From positions 5,429,001-5,493,000 of the forward strand of contig CALZFC010000018.1 in assembly GCA_945643635.1 (NCBI GenBank): DNA of 64,000 bases, in the 5' to 3' direction. Both the position numbers and the translations under genes were made by a program. A model generated the notes under the pieces. That model saw only the letters and a program-made list of their open reading frames with translations. It was not told where the DNA came from and made no database searches. Position 1 is the first letter of the stretch. Each line of letters begins with the position of its first letter. Shown piece by piece: positions 1 through 13,500 of this stretch. The stretch comes from Allodiplogaster sudhausi (Eukaryota > Nematoda > Chromadorea > Rhabditida > Diplogasteridae).

Positions 1-603
1 TTCTATCCAAAAAGGTCTCTCTTGCTCTCACTCTTCCTCTCGAGGTCACTTGTCCACTCACAAAAGCCAAAGCTCTCCAAATCACACTCTCTACCCTTTG
101 CCAAACCACTCCTGTATTTTAAAAATCATCCCAGATAAAAATAAAAGCGCTTTAAATCAGCTATCCAATGACACCTAGCTGGATATCTTTATACTACTAA
201 CATACATAAGTCTGATCCGAGTTCTGACAAATGTAAATTACAATCGGCAAAAAATGTTGTGGGCTGGGTTTGTTAAGAGGGACGCCTCTCTGCAAGGGCC
301 AAACAGGGCTTACCCGGGATGTACATATTTTCGGATTCGCCTCAATGCGTTTGTGGGCCATATGCTTATAGTTAGGCACTATAATGCGTATGCTAATAAT
401 GACATTTTTTTCTTCTCGCCAATATGTATGTAGGTATGTATGTGTTCAATTTCGTTTCACAGTCATGAAATTGCATGCATCACCAAAGAACCTCATAACA
501 GTCCTGCTAAAAAAACATAAGGAGTACCTATGTGACTACATAAATGAGCCATCGCTGATAAAAGCAGGGTAGAGTAAGCGAGAAGTAAACGAAAGCAAGA
601 GTT

Positions 604-3600
604 CTAGCGCTCAATGAGTCGAAGCGAGAGACGATTATTGTGCGGCAGCTGCAGGGCACTCGTCAGCGTCGTGCGCAATTCAGGCTGCAAAAGAAACGGG
701 CGGGGCTTATTCTATCGCTTGAATTTGAATTCCAATTGTAGTCATTAATTCTTGCATCTTGACTCATTCCCAGAGGTGTCAACGGCTAATCCCCCATCCC
801 AGCCCGGCCCAACTTCCCAGGGGGCCGCCGGGGGCCCGTTGACACCTCTGCTCAATCCTCAGATGGGACAAAGATATGACTGGTAATGCTGTTTCTGGTC
901 GTTTTAAACAAATCATATGAATTTCTACGAAGCAAGAAATTAATGCAAGATGAATGCAATCTAAATGAGTTCCAAAATCTCCAAAGACCTCAGCCGGATC
1001 GAGCTCGAGTCGGAATGCGCGAAGTACACCAGTGAGCACTGTCTTAAACTCCATCTCGGCGAATCTTGCTCCCACGCAATTCCTTGGCCCAATGCCAAAA
1101 GGCATGTAACCGTACGTGCTCGCGGCTACTTTCTCGCCGAGAAAGCTAAATAGAGTACTATTGCTAACGTTGTAAAAGAGTTCAAACAACTAATCTAATT
1201 TTTATATTTTAATAAAAAGAGGAGTGAAACGAATAAAAGTTCAAAAATACTTTTTTAAAAAAATTCTGAAATTATCTTATAAAAAATATTAATCACCGAT
1301 CTGGAAGGAATACATGCGGATCTGGCCACGTCTCGGGATCGGAATGAACGGCAGGGACATGTACCACGACATTGACGCCTTAATTGATGTGTTGATTTTC
1401 ATTGATATCCTTGTTTTAACGGAAAATTATGAGCGAAATTTAGATTGATTTTCATTGATATTTTTATTGATATAATGAACAATAAATGGGCGACTTCTAA
1501 ATCCTCCCATTACTTTAGTCTGCGGCAAAACATACGCTACGTCTGCACTCGTATGAATTGATGGACATGCCTTTGGGGACACGCCACTCTCCAAGCATTG
1601 TCTCATGGACGCAGCTTCGTGCCGTGGACGACGACACCGGCGGATACATACGCAGCGTCTCAGAGAAGACGGCGTGCTGGGCAGTGGAACAAGACCAAGC
1701 GGAGAAGTTTCAAGAATAACATTCTCCCTCACCCCTACAGCAAACGTTTAGCACATGCCAATCTTTGAACCGCTCCATGTCCGTCGTAGATAAACAGTCT
1801 TATCATTACTATTAAGATACTTAAATGGTTGATAAACGAATATGTCCAGACTTACCATAAAAGGCAGCTTCATCACTTTGTCATAGGAGATGTCACCGTC
1901 GCCGAACTCATCCATAACCTCCTCGTGCAGTCGGTCCTGGAATGAAAATTAAATTTAACAGAAATACACGTTCTTAAAGGAGCACAACACTCAGCGTTAA
2001 CATATTTAAATTTTCCCTGACCATTGATTCACATGCTCTTTCGCGCGCCCTTCGGTCAGGCAAAACGGCGCGAATTCAAGCGTGACTTTTTTGGCTCTTT
2101 AAATTCTCCGCTCACCTGATATTCAGGATGCTTTGCAAGCAGATAGCTTGCATACGCCAACGCAGTTGAAGTCGTCTCGTAGCCGGCGATGAACATGGCG
2201 TAGCAATTTGACACGATGACGTCATGATGAAGTGGGTCATCCTAATTTGTAGATATTAATTATTAATCTTTGAAACATTAACGGAAAATTCCGTTGTCAT
2301 TGATCTAAAATAATAAAAAAATAGAAAAAAAAAATGGTTACTCCATTCTCGATTCGCTTTTCGTTTTCCTGTTAGTCTTAACGGATTTTCAGAAGAAAAT
2401 GTTTTTGTTAAATTGATTGGTAAATATTTTTACTAGGAAAGTAAGTCATTTACCTCGTTTAAACGAATATTTATTTCTTAATATAATTGTGCTGTGACAT
2501 TGAAAGTTTAATTTCATGTAGATAAATAAGTAAATAAAATAAATAAATGTTAAAAAGAGCGAGACGGAAAATAAGCAATGTAACTGATATAATAAGTAAT
2601 TTATACAATAAGAATTAGTGCTCTTATAACCAAACATTGCCGTCAGCTCGCTCTTGCACACGTCGTCGCACGGCGATCGACAAGTCATCCACAAGCGCCC
2701 GCTCACTTTGACCGAACACAGTGAAACGACGGAGGGCGCCGAGCACCGGGATGTGCACTGTGCATCAAAGTTGGGAGTTTTTAGGGCTCAATCAGAGCAG
2801 ACGAAGAAAAGATTTGTTACTCGGTTTGGGGCTACGCTTATTCTTAGACTTATTTACCGATCAAATGGACAACTTGTATCTAATTATAAAGCAGCACACA
2901 AAATCTCCGGAATTTTAATATTGTCTTTCTTCTTAATTGGACGCCTCCCTAACGCTCTATATACAGATATATAAGTTTTTCTTAACCTAAAAAAACAAAT
3001 TCTGTATGATAATTCATTGGCCTACACGATAGCTTCCGGAAGGCCGAGATGAAACTAAAGTTGGCAATGAAATGTCGCGCGCGCGTGTAGTACGGATTGG
3101 CACGATCGCGCAAGCACGAAAAGTCCGCCATTCCTAGGGCGCACCGGGAGATCATGTCCATCGTGATTGCTTGGTACTCGCTGAAGCGAAAAAGTAATGT
3201 CGGCTATTTTTTGAGAATGTTTTGCCCTCTGAATACGCGAGCGGTTTCATTAATAAGTCCAGATTTGTCCAGTGTACGTGGAGGTATGAGCTCAAACGTA
3301 TTGACCACCGACATTTCTTTGAAAGGCAGTGGGTACTGTCATAAGAAAGGCACATTCCATCCGTACAACGGTTGCCGTAGTGTATTGCTACGTTGTTAAA
3401 AACTTCAATTTCCATAGATCGATGCTCACTGAATAAAAATATTTTGCCCCATAAAGAAAATCCTTATTTTGGATTTCCCTTTATAAGAAATTTGAACAAA
3501 ACAACTGAAGTAACTCGGACAAAATAAGAACCGCTCCGAAAATTTTACTAATTTGTTGTCTGTAGCCCAGTCTGTAAATTAGAAAATTTCACTAATTTGT

Positions 3601-3676
3601 TGTCTGTGGTTGAGAAACGTGCTGCTGGATTCAGCCAGCTCGTTTCTCAACCAAAAAACGCGTTAAATGCAGTATA

Positions 3677-3741
<65 letters not shown>

Positions 3742-5580
3742 ACATTTAATGAGATCTCAGCTATTTTTGAAAGCGATCTTCACAGTCGTATTCGCCGAGG
3801 TCACAATAGTTGTCATACAGAGGAAACCGCACGAAAACGTGTATTCAGAGCGCAATTCCAGCTCATATATATATTATAAATATTATTAATATTGAACACA
3901 ATAATAGCAAGCAGAACTGTATATATTTAAAAAAAACTTAAATGCGGGATCAAATTGCCCATTGCTGACCGTATGCTGAATGTCTCTTATTCTCTGGTGG
4001 GCGAATAAACTCGCCAAAATGCAACGATGTTCGCGACAAATTTAAATCTCGCACATTTGTTACAGTTGTCGAATCTTCTTTTAAGAAGATACAAACAAGT
4101 ATATTTAGAAAGTTATGCGAGCTAACCCGTAGATGTCAACACAGCCATCCGCACTGTCTCTGCACTTCTCACGCATCACTTCAAGCAGAACGTCCAGTTG
4201 GTCGTGGAAGAGTTTGTGCATCTTAAAAAATAATTCTTATGCACCGATTCCGCAAAGATTCTACACCCAGTAATCAAGAAAGGTATTTATATAATTTTTT
4301 AATCATAGTAATCATTATTGTTCGCATCAAATCGTCATAAATATTTAACTTCAACAACTTGTTAGCTTGCAAAATATACAAAAAATTCCACCATCAACAT
4401 CTTGGATCAGGGATGGGCAGCCCGGGCAAGGCTCAGGCAAGCCCATATACCCGGTCCGGCTTCGGATGGCCGTAAAGCCGACACGGCCAGCCGTCAACAG
4501 ATGGATAAAAGGAAGTACCATCTTCATTTTGCCCGACGAAAAGATGGCCGAGATGACAGAGCGGATCGGCTTCCATCCGGCGCCCTTCGTCCCGTGCTGG
4601 TCCACTTGGATGAGGCTGTCAACGATTGGGTACACGCGATTGATCGCGATCCACTGCACACAGAAAATACCCATTACTGGTTATAACGGATATAAAGTAT
4701 TCATTGTCCGCACTTTCACCTCCAGTGGAGATATCCGTCATTAGTTAGAGCGCTATCAACATATGAATATGCACAGAAAGCATTTCATATGGAAAACAAA
4801 GAACAATTAAAGATTTTCCTTTAATTATATGCGATGAAAAATACAACTTCTGCTTAGAAGAAGGAAAAGGATAATAAAAATCTTGAATACCCTTCGATCG
4901 ACAAAATTCCGGAACTGTGCGATGAAGATGTCTCTGATGAACATAGGCTCCGACGTCACTATGTCAAGCGTGGTGCCCGTGTAGAATCTCAAGATATTTT
5001 AATTTGAACTTCCCGATAGAGATTTAAATATAACTTCACGATGTGGTGAACTAACCCATAAGTCTTGCCATACTTCTCTTGAAGAAAGAGTGGAATCTTT
5101 GGCGTATTTTCTACACCGTTCTGCAAATGATGAAATCATTATAACGACTTTGGAATCATGATTATAATTTGTAATTCATATTCAGTTCTGCAGGATCAAA
5201 TTTATGATGTATTTATATATTATATTGATGATAGCAATCGTCATTACCTCCTTGATGAATGTTGTGTAGGTGTCAAGATTGCCGGAGAGCAGATTGACCG
5301 GTGGCCCGGGAAGGCCGAGTTTGTCTCTCAGCGCAAAGATGCGCTTTCGTCGTCTCAATACTTGTCATCAAGTGAATTTTTTATTTATTTTTTAATCGCA
5401 AACGAAGCAGAACATATTCATACATATATGAACATGTGTAAAAGAAAGATATCTAAGAGATTTAAGATGATGTAAAAAATATATAATATATGAATAAATA
5501 TACATAAAAAAACAAATTAGTTGACACCTCCACTCCAAGAAGATGAAAACGAACACAGCCGAAAGAAGAGGCCAGAACAT
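604..5580 (-). CDS. Cytochrome P450, left-arm copy with internal deletion
   Basis: Mirror copy of the P450 at 8612-13702. Exons 1-8 lie at 5528-5580, 5248-5353, 5056-5120, 4891-4987, 4519-4653, 4127-4221, 3026-3180 and 2636-2757. Exons 10-15 lie at 2116-2241, 1856-1936, 1541-1676, 1297-1378, 989-1145 and 604-684. A 113-base block is gone, covering the end of intron 8, its acceptor and the first 39 bases (13 codons) of exon 9. The new junction reads ACTAACAG|GAAAAC. An AG acceptor therefore sits directly before the remaining 27 bases of exon 9 (2342-2368), in the original phase. If it is used, the product is 505 aa and lacks 13 residues before the I helix; if not, the copy is broken. Heme and ETLR motifs are intact. 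Confidence 0.85.
771..850. mobile_element. 80-bp hAT-like MITE (left arm copy)
   Basis: Mirror image of 13456-13535, including the flanking 8-base repeats. The insertion therefore predates the palindrome. Confidence 0.8.
3472..3902. repeat. Dispersed repeat with AT microsatellite (left arm copy)
   Basis: Mirror image of 10290-10720. The AT tract is two bases shorter here. Confidence 0.7.
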
Positions 5581-5653
5581 CTCTCGCTGGAGTGGAAACT
5601 GTTTGTGCTCCCTGTTTAAGTAGGCCGCAAAACACTCGAGGTGATAGAGGAGC

Positions 5654-5920
5654 GTGTCCAAGGTCAAATAAGTGCAATCATTAGCGATTTTTCAGGGGGC
5701 GTAAAGAGGAAGAAAAGATGTTTTTAAAAAGAGATAATACATCAGTTACTTTTTAAGGAAATAAAACGAAGGTTTGCGACACATACATATTTGTATTTTA
5801 CGAATGTATTATCCGTTTTTGAAAACCTTTTATTGTCTCTCTTGTTCCTATGTATGTATCTATGTTGCTGACCCCCAAATGAAAAATCACTAGCAATTGC
5901 ACTTCTTTGACCATGGACAC
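5654..5920. mobile_element. 267-bp MITE upstream of P450 (left arm copy)
   Basis: Mirror image of 8272-8538, placed just upstream of the left-arm P450 start at 5580. Confidence 0.75.
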
Positions 5921-6091
5921 GTTAGTGTATCGCCGCAAGTGTTTCTTTATTTTTCTTATAACGCCATTTTTGGCCCAAATTTCACAAGGTGCGTAAAGCA
6001 CCATGCATAAATAAATAAATATATAAATAACAATGACCAGCACAAATTGTATCCATGCAATTTTCGTATGCCCCAAATATCTCCATTTATG

Positions 6092-6420
6092 GCGCTCACA
6101 AGGGTGAAGCTTAACAACGCTGCCGATGATCTTGTTCGCCGCAACAAGATGAGATTTTCAAACGATAACTGATAGAGTATAAGGCATTTTTGTAAGAGGA
6201 AGAAAAATATAGATATATTTTATTTTAAATATTTTCATGTCAATCAAATGAAAACGAAACTCGCTTTTCCTGACGTTTTATATAGAAATCACATGCTCTC
6301 TCTTGATCAATAATTATTTTTGGAGGGAAATTTGATATTTAACAAAGGGAGCAACAGTCGTGAATATCACCTTCTTCGTGCAAACGCCTGAAGGAGACGA
6401 GTGCATCGGGGGAGTTAAAG
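6092..6420 (+). pseudogene. Decayed kappa-class GST fragment (left arm)
   Basis: Mirror image of 7772-8100, with the same deletions and stops. The GST copy had therefore decayed before the palindrome formed. Confidence 0.75.
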
Positions 6421-6796
6421 GACATTTTAGATATTAAATAAAGATTTATATTTGTCATTTATTACTGTGCTATGTGCATATCTGAAAGCATTTATAGAAA
6501 GTAAAGTAGAGTGCATATTTCAAGAAAGACGACTTGATACTTTTCTGAATTATAATGTGACATTCACGTGCTTGTTGCTCGCTGTGTAGTCTAAACGGTT
6601 TCTCAGGTAATGCGCAGGTAGCAAGGTACAGAACTGGCTTGTGCAAACTACAGAGACGGCTTGAGCATACCAGTAATGGGCTCATCTCAATGTCACCTAA
6701 CAACAAAGGAACTCGAGAAAGCACTTTGAACTGACACGTTGCCCGTTTTTGGCTCGGCATTCTATACCTAGCGCTATTCAAAGGTCCATATCTTTT

Positions 6797-7395
6797 ACCG
6801 ATCGTCATGATAACAGCCTTATCCAAGGAAGTAATCAAACGACGTTGCCGAAATCCAAAAACAGCCTCACAAAAAATTCTGTCATTTAGATTTCTTGGTA
6901 TAAATGAAAAATAATACTGTTAATCAAGATCAGTAAGCAAAGAAATAACAAACAAAAAAAGATTAAGTAACGGATATAATGACAAAAAGGACGCTATCTG
7001 GCTTTCTATGCAAGTTTTCCGGTAAAGACAGCGTCGTGGGCGCTGCTTCCCGCTCGCTCCCACGCCGGTGCGCTCCTCAAGTGAAGTCGTGTACAATGCT
7101 AATAAATAAACACGCATAAGGCAAAAACAGAAATAAAACAACAACCCCAATGCTGGTTAAGAAGCCGCTTTTCGAAAACTGTCCGGCGCTATCACAGCGT
7201 TTCCAAAAAGCTACCCGTTAGGGTAGGAATTGAACGATAGAAAAACGCATTCTCATACGAGAGTATCCGTGCTCAAACTTGCGTTTTCTCAATTGTGAAA
7301 AAAAAATCGCAGAAGCGACCTTTTAAGCGTGGATGAAAGTGCAGTGGATACAGAGCGACGATCGACACAGGGTAACAAAAGAATGCTGTTATGAG
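6797..7395. other. Unique spacer at palindrome centre
   Basis: These 599 bases have no inverted partner and separate the two arms. No convincing gene was found. An open frame at 6920-7150 on the minus strand matches nothing I recognise. Confidence 0.85.
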
Positions 7396-7771
7396 AAAAG
7401 ATATGGACCTTTGAATAGCGCTAGGTATAGAATGCCGAGCCAAAAACGGGCAACGTGTCAGTTCAAAGTGCTTTCTCGAGTTCCTTTGTTGTTAGGTGAC
7501 ATTGAGATGAGCCCATTACTGGTATGCTCAAGCCGTCTCTGTAGTTTGCACAAGCCAGTTCTGTACCTTGCTACCTGCGCATTACCTGAGAAACCGTTTA
7601 GACTACACAGCGAGCAACAAGCACGTGAATGTCACATTATAATTCAGAAAAGTATCAAGTCGTCTTTCTTGAAATATGCACTCTACTTTACTTTCTATAA
7701 ATGCTTTCAGATATGCACATAGCACAGTAATAAATGACAAATATAAATCTTTATTTAATATCTAAAATGTC

Positions 7772-8100
7772 CTTTAACTCCCCCGATGCACTCGTCTCCT
7801 TCAGGCGTTTGCACGAAGAAGGTGATATTCACGACTGTTGCTCCCTTTGTTAAATATCAAATTTCCCTCCAAAAATAATTATTGATCAAGAGAGAGCATG
7901 TGATTTCTATATAAAACGTCAGGAAAAGCGAGTTTCGTTTTCATTTGATTGACATGAAAATATTTAAAATAAAATATATCTATATTTTTCTTCCTCTTAC
8001 AAAAATGCCTTATACTCTATCAGTTATCGTTTGAAAATCTCATCTTGTTGCGGCGAACAAGATCATCGGCAGCGTTGTTAAGCTTCACCCTTGTGAGCGC
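7772..8100 (-). pseudogene. Decayed kappa-class GST fragment (right arm)
   Basis: Two stretches match the penultimate and last exons of the kappa GSTs at 14.8-18.9 kb. One (about 8035-8100) encodes ADDLVRRNK, against VDDLVRRSK in the second kappa GST, then loses its middle and hits stop codons. The other (about 7790-7835) encodes FFVQTPEGDECIG, against IVVHTPETDECIW. No intact frame joins them. The fragment lies head-to-head with the P450 at 8612, so a complete GST once probably diverged from the P450 start. Confidence 0.75.
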
Positions 8101-8271
8101 CATAAATGGAGATATTTGGGGCATACGAAAATTGCATGGATACAATTTGTGCTGGTCATTGTTATTTATATATTTATTTATTTATGCATGGTGCTTTACG
8201 CACCTTGTGAAATTTGGGCCAAAAATGGCGTTATAAGAAAAATAAAGAAACACTTGCGGCGATACACTAAC

Positions 8272-8538
8272 GTGTCCATGGTCAAAGAAGTGCAATTGCT
8301 AGTGATTTTTCATTTGGGGGTCAGCAACATAGATACATACATAGGAACAAGAGAGACAATAAAAGGTTTTCAAAAACGGATAATACATTCGTAAAATACA
8401 AATATGTATGTGTCGCAAACCTTCGTTTTATTTCCTTAAAAAGTAACTGATGTATTATCTCTTTTTAAAAACATCTTTTCTTCCTCTTTACGCCCCCTGA
8501 AAAATCGCTAATGATTGCACTTATTTGACCTTGGACAC
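8272..8538. mobile_element. 267-bp MITE upstream of P450 (right arm)
   Basis: The ends are imperfect inverted repeats of about 45 bases: GTGTCCATGGTCAAAG at the left and the reverse complement of GTGTCCAAGGTCAAAT at the right. There is no coding capacity. It occupies the likely promoter region, ending 73 bases before the P450 start codon. Confidence 0.75.
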
Positions 8539-8611
8539 GCTCCTCTATCACCTCGAGTGTTTTGCGGCCTACTTAAACAGGGAGCACAAACAGTTTCCAC
8601 TCCAGCGAGAG

Positions 8612-10450
8612 ATGTTCTGGCCTCTTCTTTCGGCTGTGTTCGTTTTCATCTTCTTGGAGTGGAGGTGTCAACTAATTTGTTTTTTTATGTATATTTATTC
8701 ATATATTATATATTTTTTACATCATCTTAAATCTCTTAGATATCTTTCTTTTACACATGTTCATATATGTATGAATATGTTCTGCTTCGTTTGCGATTAA
8801 AAAATAAATAAAAAATTCACTTGATGACAAGTATTGAGACGACGAAAGCGCATCTTTGCGCTGAGAGACAAACTCGGCCTTCCCGGGCCACCGGTCAATC
8901 TGCTCTCCGGCAATCTTGACACCTACACAACATTCATCAAGGAGGTAATGACGATTGCTATCATCAATATAATATATAAATACATCATAAATTTGATCCT
9001 GCAGAACTGAATATGAATTACAAATTATAATCATGATTCCAAAGTCGTTATAATGATTTCATCATTTGCAGAACGGTGTAGAAAATACGCCAAAGATTCC
9101 ACTCTTTCTTCAAGAGAAGTATGGCAAGACTTATGGGTTAGTTCACCACATCGTGAAGTTATATTTAAATCTCTATCGGGAAGTTCAAATTAAAATATCT
9201 TGAGATTCTACACGGGCACCACGCTTGACATAGTGACGTCGGAGCCTATGTTCATCAGAGACATCTTCATCGCACAGTTCCGGAATTTTGTCGATCGAAG
9301 GGTATTCAAGATTTTTATTATCCTTTTCCTTCTTCTAAGCAGAAGTTGTATTTTTCATCGCATATAATTAAAGGAAAATCTTTAATTGTTCTTTGTTTTC
9401 CATATGAAATGCTTTCTGTGCATATTCATATGTTGATAGCGCTTTAACTAATGACGGATATCTCCACTGGAGGTGAAAGTGCGGACAATGAATACTTTAT
9501 ATCCGTTATAACCAGTAATGGGTATTTTCTGTGTGCAGTGGATCGCGATCAATCGCGTGTACCCAATCGTTGACAGCCTCATCCAAGTGGACCAGCACGG
9601 GACGAAGGGCGCCGGATGGAAGCCGATCCGCTCTGTCATCTCGGCCATCTTTTCGTCGGGCAAAATGAAGATGGTACTTCCTTTTATCCATCTGTTGACG
9701 GCTGGCCGTGTCGGCTTTACGGCCATCCGAAGCCGGACCGGGTATATGGGCTTGCCTGAGCCTTGCCCGGGCTGCCCATCCCTGATCCAAGATGTTGATG
9801 GTGGAATTTTTTGTATATTTTGCAAGCTAACAAGTTGTTGAAGTTAAATATTTATGACGATTTGATGCGAACAATAATGATTACTATGATTAAAAAATTA
9901 TATAAATACCTTTCTTGATTACTGGGTGTAGAATCTTTGCGGAATCGGTGCATAAGAATTATTTTTTAAGATGCACAAACTCTTCCACGACCAACTGGAC
10001 GTTCTGCTTGAAGTGATGCGTGAGAAGTGCAGAGACAGTGCGGATGGCTGTGTTGACATCTACGGGTTAGCTCGCATAACTTTCTAAATATACTTGTTTG
10101 TATCTTCTTAAAAGAAGATTCGACAACTGTAACAAATGTGCGAGATTTAAATTTGTCGCGAACATCGTTGCATTTTGGCGAGTTTATTCGCCCACCAGAG
10201 AATAAGAGACATTCAGCATACGGTCAGCAATGGGCAATTTGATCCCGCATTTAAGTTTTTTTTAAATATATACAGTTCTGCTTGCTATTATTGTGTTCAA
10301 TATTAATAATATTTATAATATATATATGAGCTGGAATTGCGCTCTGAATACACGTTTTCGTGCGGTTTCCTCTGTATGACAACTATTGTGACCTCGGCGA
10401 ATACGACTGTGAAGATCGCTTTCAAAAATAGCTGAGATCTCATTAAATGT

Positions 10451-10517
<67 letters not shown>

Positions 10518-13500
10518 TATACTGCATTTAACGCGTTTTTTGGTTGAGAAACGAGCTGGCTGAATCCAGCAGCACGTTTCTCAACCACAGACAACAAATT
10601 AGTGAAATTTTCTAATTTACAGACTGGGCTACAGACAACAAATTAGTGAAATTTTCGGAGCGGTTCTTATTTTGTCCGAGTTACTTCAGTTGTTTTGTTC
10701 AAATTTCTTATAAAGGGAAATCCAAAATAAGGATTTTCTTTATGGGGCAAAATATTTTTATTCAGTGAGCATCGATCTATGGAAATTGAAGTTTTTAACA
10801 ACGTAGCAATACACTACGGCAACCGTTGTACGGATGGAATGTGCCTTTCTTATGACAGTACCCACTGCCTTTCAAAGAAATGTCGGTGGTCAATACGTTT
10901 GAGCTCATACCTCCACGTACACTGGACAAATCTGGACTTATTAAGGAAACCGCTCGCGTATTCAGAGGGCAAAACATTCTCAAAAAATAGCCGACATTAC
11001 TTTTTCGCTTCAGCGAGTACCAAGCAATCACGATGGACATGATCTCCCGGTGCGCCCTAGGAATGGCGGACTTTTCGTGCTTGCGCGATCGTGCCAATCC
11101 GTACTACACGCGCGCGCGACATTTCATTGCCAACTTTAGTTTCATCTCGGCCTTCCGGAAGCTATCGTGTAGGCCAATGAATTATCATACAGAATTTGTT
11201 TTTTTAGGTTAAGAAAAACTTATATATCTGTATATAGAGCGTTAGGGAGGCGTCCAATTAAGAAGAAAGACAATATTAAAATTCCGGAGATTTTGTGTGC
11301 TGCTTTATAATTAGATACAAGTTGTCCATTTGATCGGTAAATAAGTCTAAGAATAAGCGTAGCCCCAAACCGAGTAACAAATCTTTTCTTCGTCTGCTCT
11401 GATTGAGCCCTAAAAACTCCCAACTTTGATGCACAGTGCACATCCCGGTGCTCGGCGCCCTCCGTCGTTTCACTGTGTTCGGTCAAAGTGAGCGGGCGCT
11501 TGTGGATGACTTGTCGATCGCCGTGCGACGACGTGTGCAAGAGCGAGCTGACGGCAATGTTTGGTTATAAGAGCACTAATTCTTATTGTATAAATTACTT
11601 ATTATATCAGTTACATTGCTTATTTTCCGTCTCGCTCTTTTTAACATTTATTTATTTTATTTACTTATTTATCTACATGAAATTAAACTTTCAATGTCAC
11701 AGCACAATTATATTAAGAAATAAATATTCGTTTAAACGAGGTAAATGACTTACTTTCCTAGTAAAAATATTTACCAATCAATTTAACAAAAACATTTTCT
11801 TCTGAAAATCCGTTAAGACTAACAGAGTAGATAAGAAAGGATAAAATGAGCATCCTAGATAGTTCTGATTATGAGAGCTCAAATCATAGTCAATTGTAGA
11901 TTCGACCGCATCCCGATCTCATCGATCTTATCCTGCAGGAAAACGAAAAGCGAATCGAGAATGGAGTAACCATTTTTTTTTCTATTTTTTTATTATTTTA
12001 GATCAATGACAACGGAATTTTCCGTTAATGTTTCAAAGATTAATAATTAATATCTACAAATTAGGATGACCCACTTCATCATGACGTCATCGTGTCAAAT
12101 TGCTACGCCATGTTCATCGCCGGCTACGAGACGACTTCAACTGCGTTGGCGTATGCAAGCTATCTGCTTGCAAAGCATCCTGAATATCAGGTGAGCGGAG
12201 AATTTAAAGAGCCAAAAAAGTCACGCTTGAATTCGCGCCGTTTTGCCTGACCGAAGGGCGCGCGAAAGAGCATGTGAATCAATGGTCAGGGAAAATTTAA
12301 ATATGTTAACGCTGAGTGTTGTGCTCCTTTAAGAACGTGTATTTCTGTTAAATTTAATTTTCATTCCAGGACCGACTGCACGAGGAGGTTATGGATGAGT
12401 TCGGCGACGGTGACATCTCCTATGACAAAGTGATGAAGCTGCCTTTTATGGTAAGTCTGGACATATTCGTTTATCAACCATTTAAGTATCTTAATAGTAA
12501 TGATAAGACTGTTTATCTACGACGGACATGGAGCAGTTCAAAGATTGGCATGTGCTAAACGTTTGCTGTAGGGGTGAGGGAGAATGTTATTCTTGAAACT
12601 TCTCCGCTTGGTCTTGTTCCACTGCCCAGCACGCCGTCTTCTCTGAGACGCTGCGTATGTATCCGCCGGTGTCGTCGTCCACGGCACGAAGCTGCGTCCA
12701 TGAGACAATGCTTGGAGAGTGGCGTGTCCCCAAAGGCATGTCCATCAATTCATACGAGTGCAGACGTAGCGTATGTTTTGCCGCAGACTAAAGTAATGGG
12801 AGGATTTAGAAGTCGCCCATTTATTGTTCATTATATCAATAAAAATATCAATGAAAATCAATCTAAATTTCGCTCATAATTTTCCGTTAAAACAAGGATA
12901 TCAATGAAAATCAACACATCAATTAAGGCGTCAATGTCGTGGTACATGTCCCTGCCGTTCATTCCGATCCCGAGACGTGGCCAGATCCGCATGTATTCCT
13001 TCCAGATCGGTGATTAATATTTTTTATAAGATAATTTCAGAATTTTTTTAAAAAAGTATTTTTGAACTTTTATTCGTTTCACTCCTCTTTTTATTAAAAT
13101 ATAAAAATTAGATTAGTTGTTTGAACTCTTTTACAACGTTAGCAATAGTACTCTATTTAGCTTTCTCGGCGAGAAAGTAGCCGCGAGCACGTACGGTTAC
13201 ATGCCTTTTGGCATTGGGCCAAGGAATTGCGTGGGAGCAAGATTCGCCGAGATGGAGTTTAAGACAGTGCTCACTGGTGTACTTCGCGCATTCCGACTCG
13301 AGCTCGATCCGGCTGAGGTCTTTGGAGATTTTGGAACTCATTTAGATTGCATTCATCTTGCATTAATTTCTTGCTTCGTAGAAATTCATATGATTTGTTT
13401 AAAACGACCAGAAACAGCATTACCAGTCATATCTTTGTCCCATCTGAGGATTGAGCAGAGGTGTCAACGGGCCCCCGGCGGCCCCCTGGGAAGTTGGGCC

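Larger units (their letters stand above)
1..6796. repeat. Left arm of large palindrome (inverted duplication)
   Basis: Base 1 pairs with base 14305 and base 6796 with base 7396 as reverse complements. The match is continuous to the window edge, so the true outer end is not visible. Differences found by eye are few: substitutions at 108, 3249 and 4748, a 2-base difference in an AT repeat, a 1-base indel near 2300, and a 113-base block missing here between 2368 and 2369. The arm carries a minus-strand P450 and a plus-strand kappa-GST relic. Such high identity implies very recent duplication, gene conversion between arms, or an assembly fold-back. Confidence 0.97.

Noticed and set aside
9680..9790. 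Possible hAT end (CAGGGATGGGC, on the minus strand) in P450 intron 5
   Set aside because: Only one terminal sequence is visible; no partner end or target duplication was found.
10860..10985. A 41-codon open frame (includes VVNTFELIPPRTLDKSGLI) in P450 intron 6
   Set aside because: It lies wholly within an intron whose flanking exons join in phase without it, has a stop just upstream, and matches no P450 motif or family I recognise.
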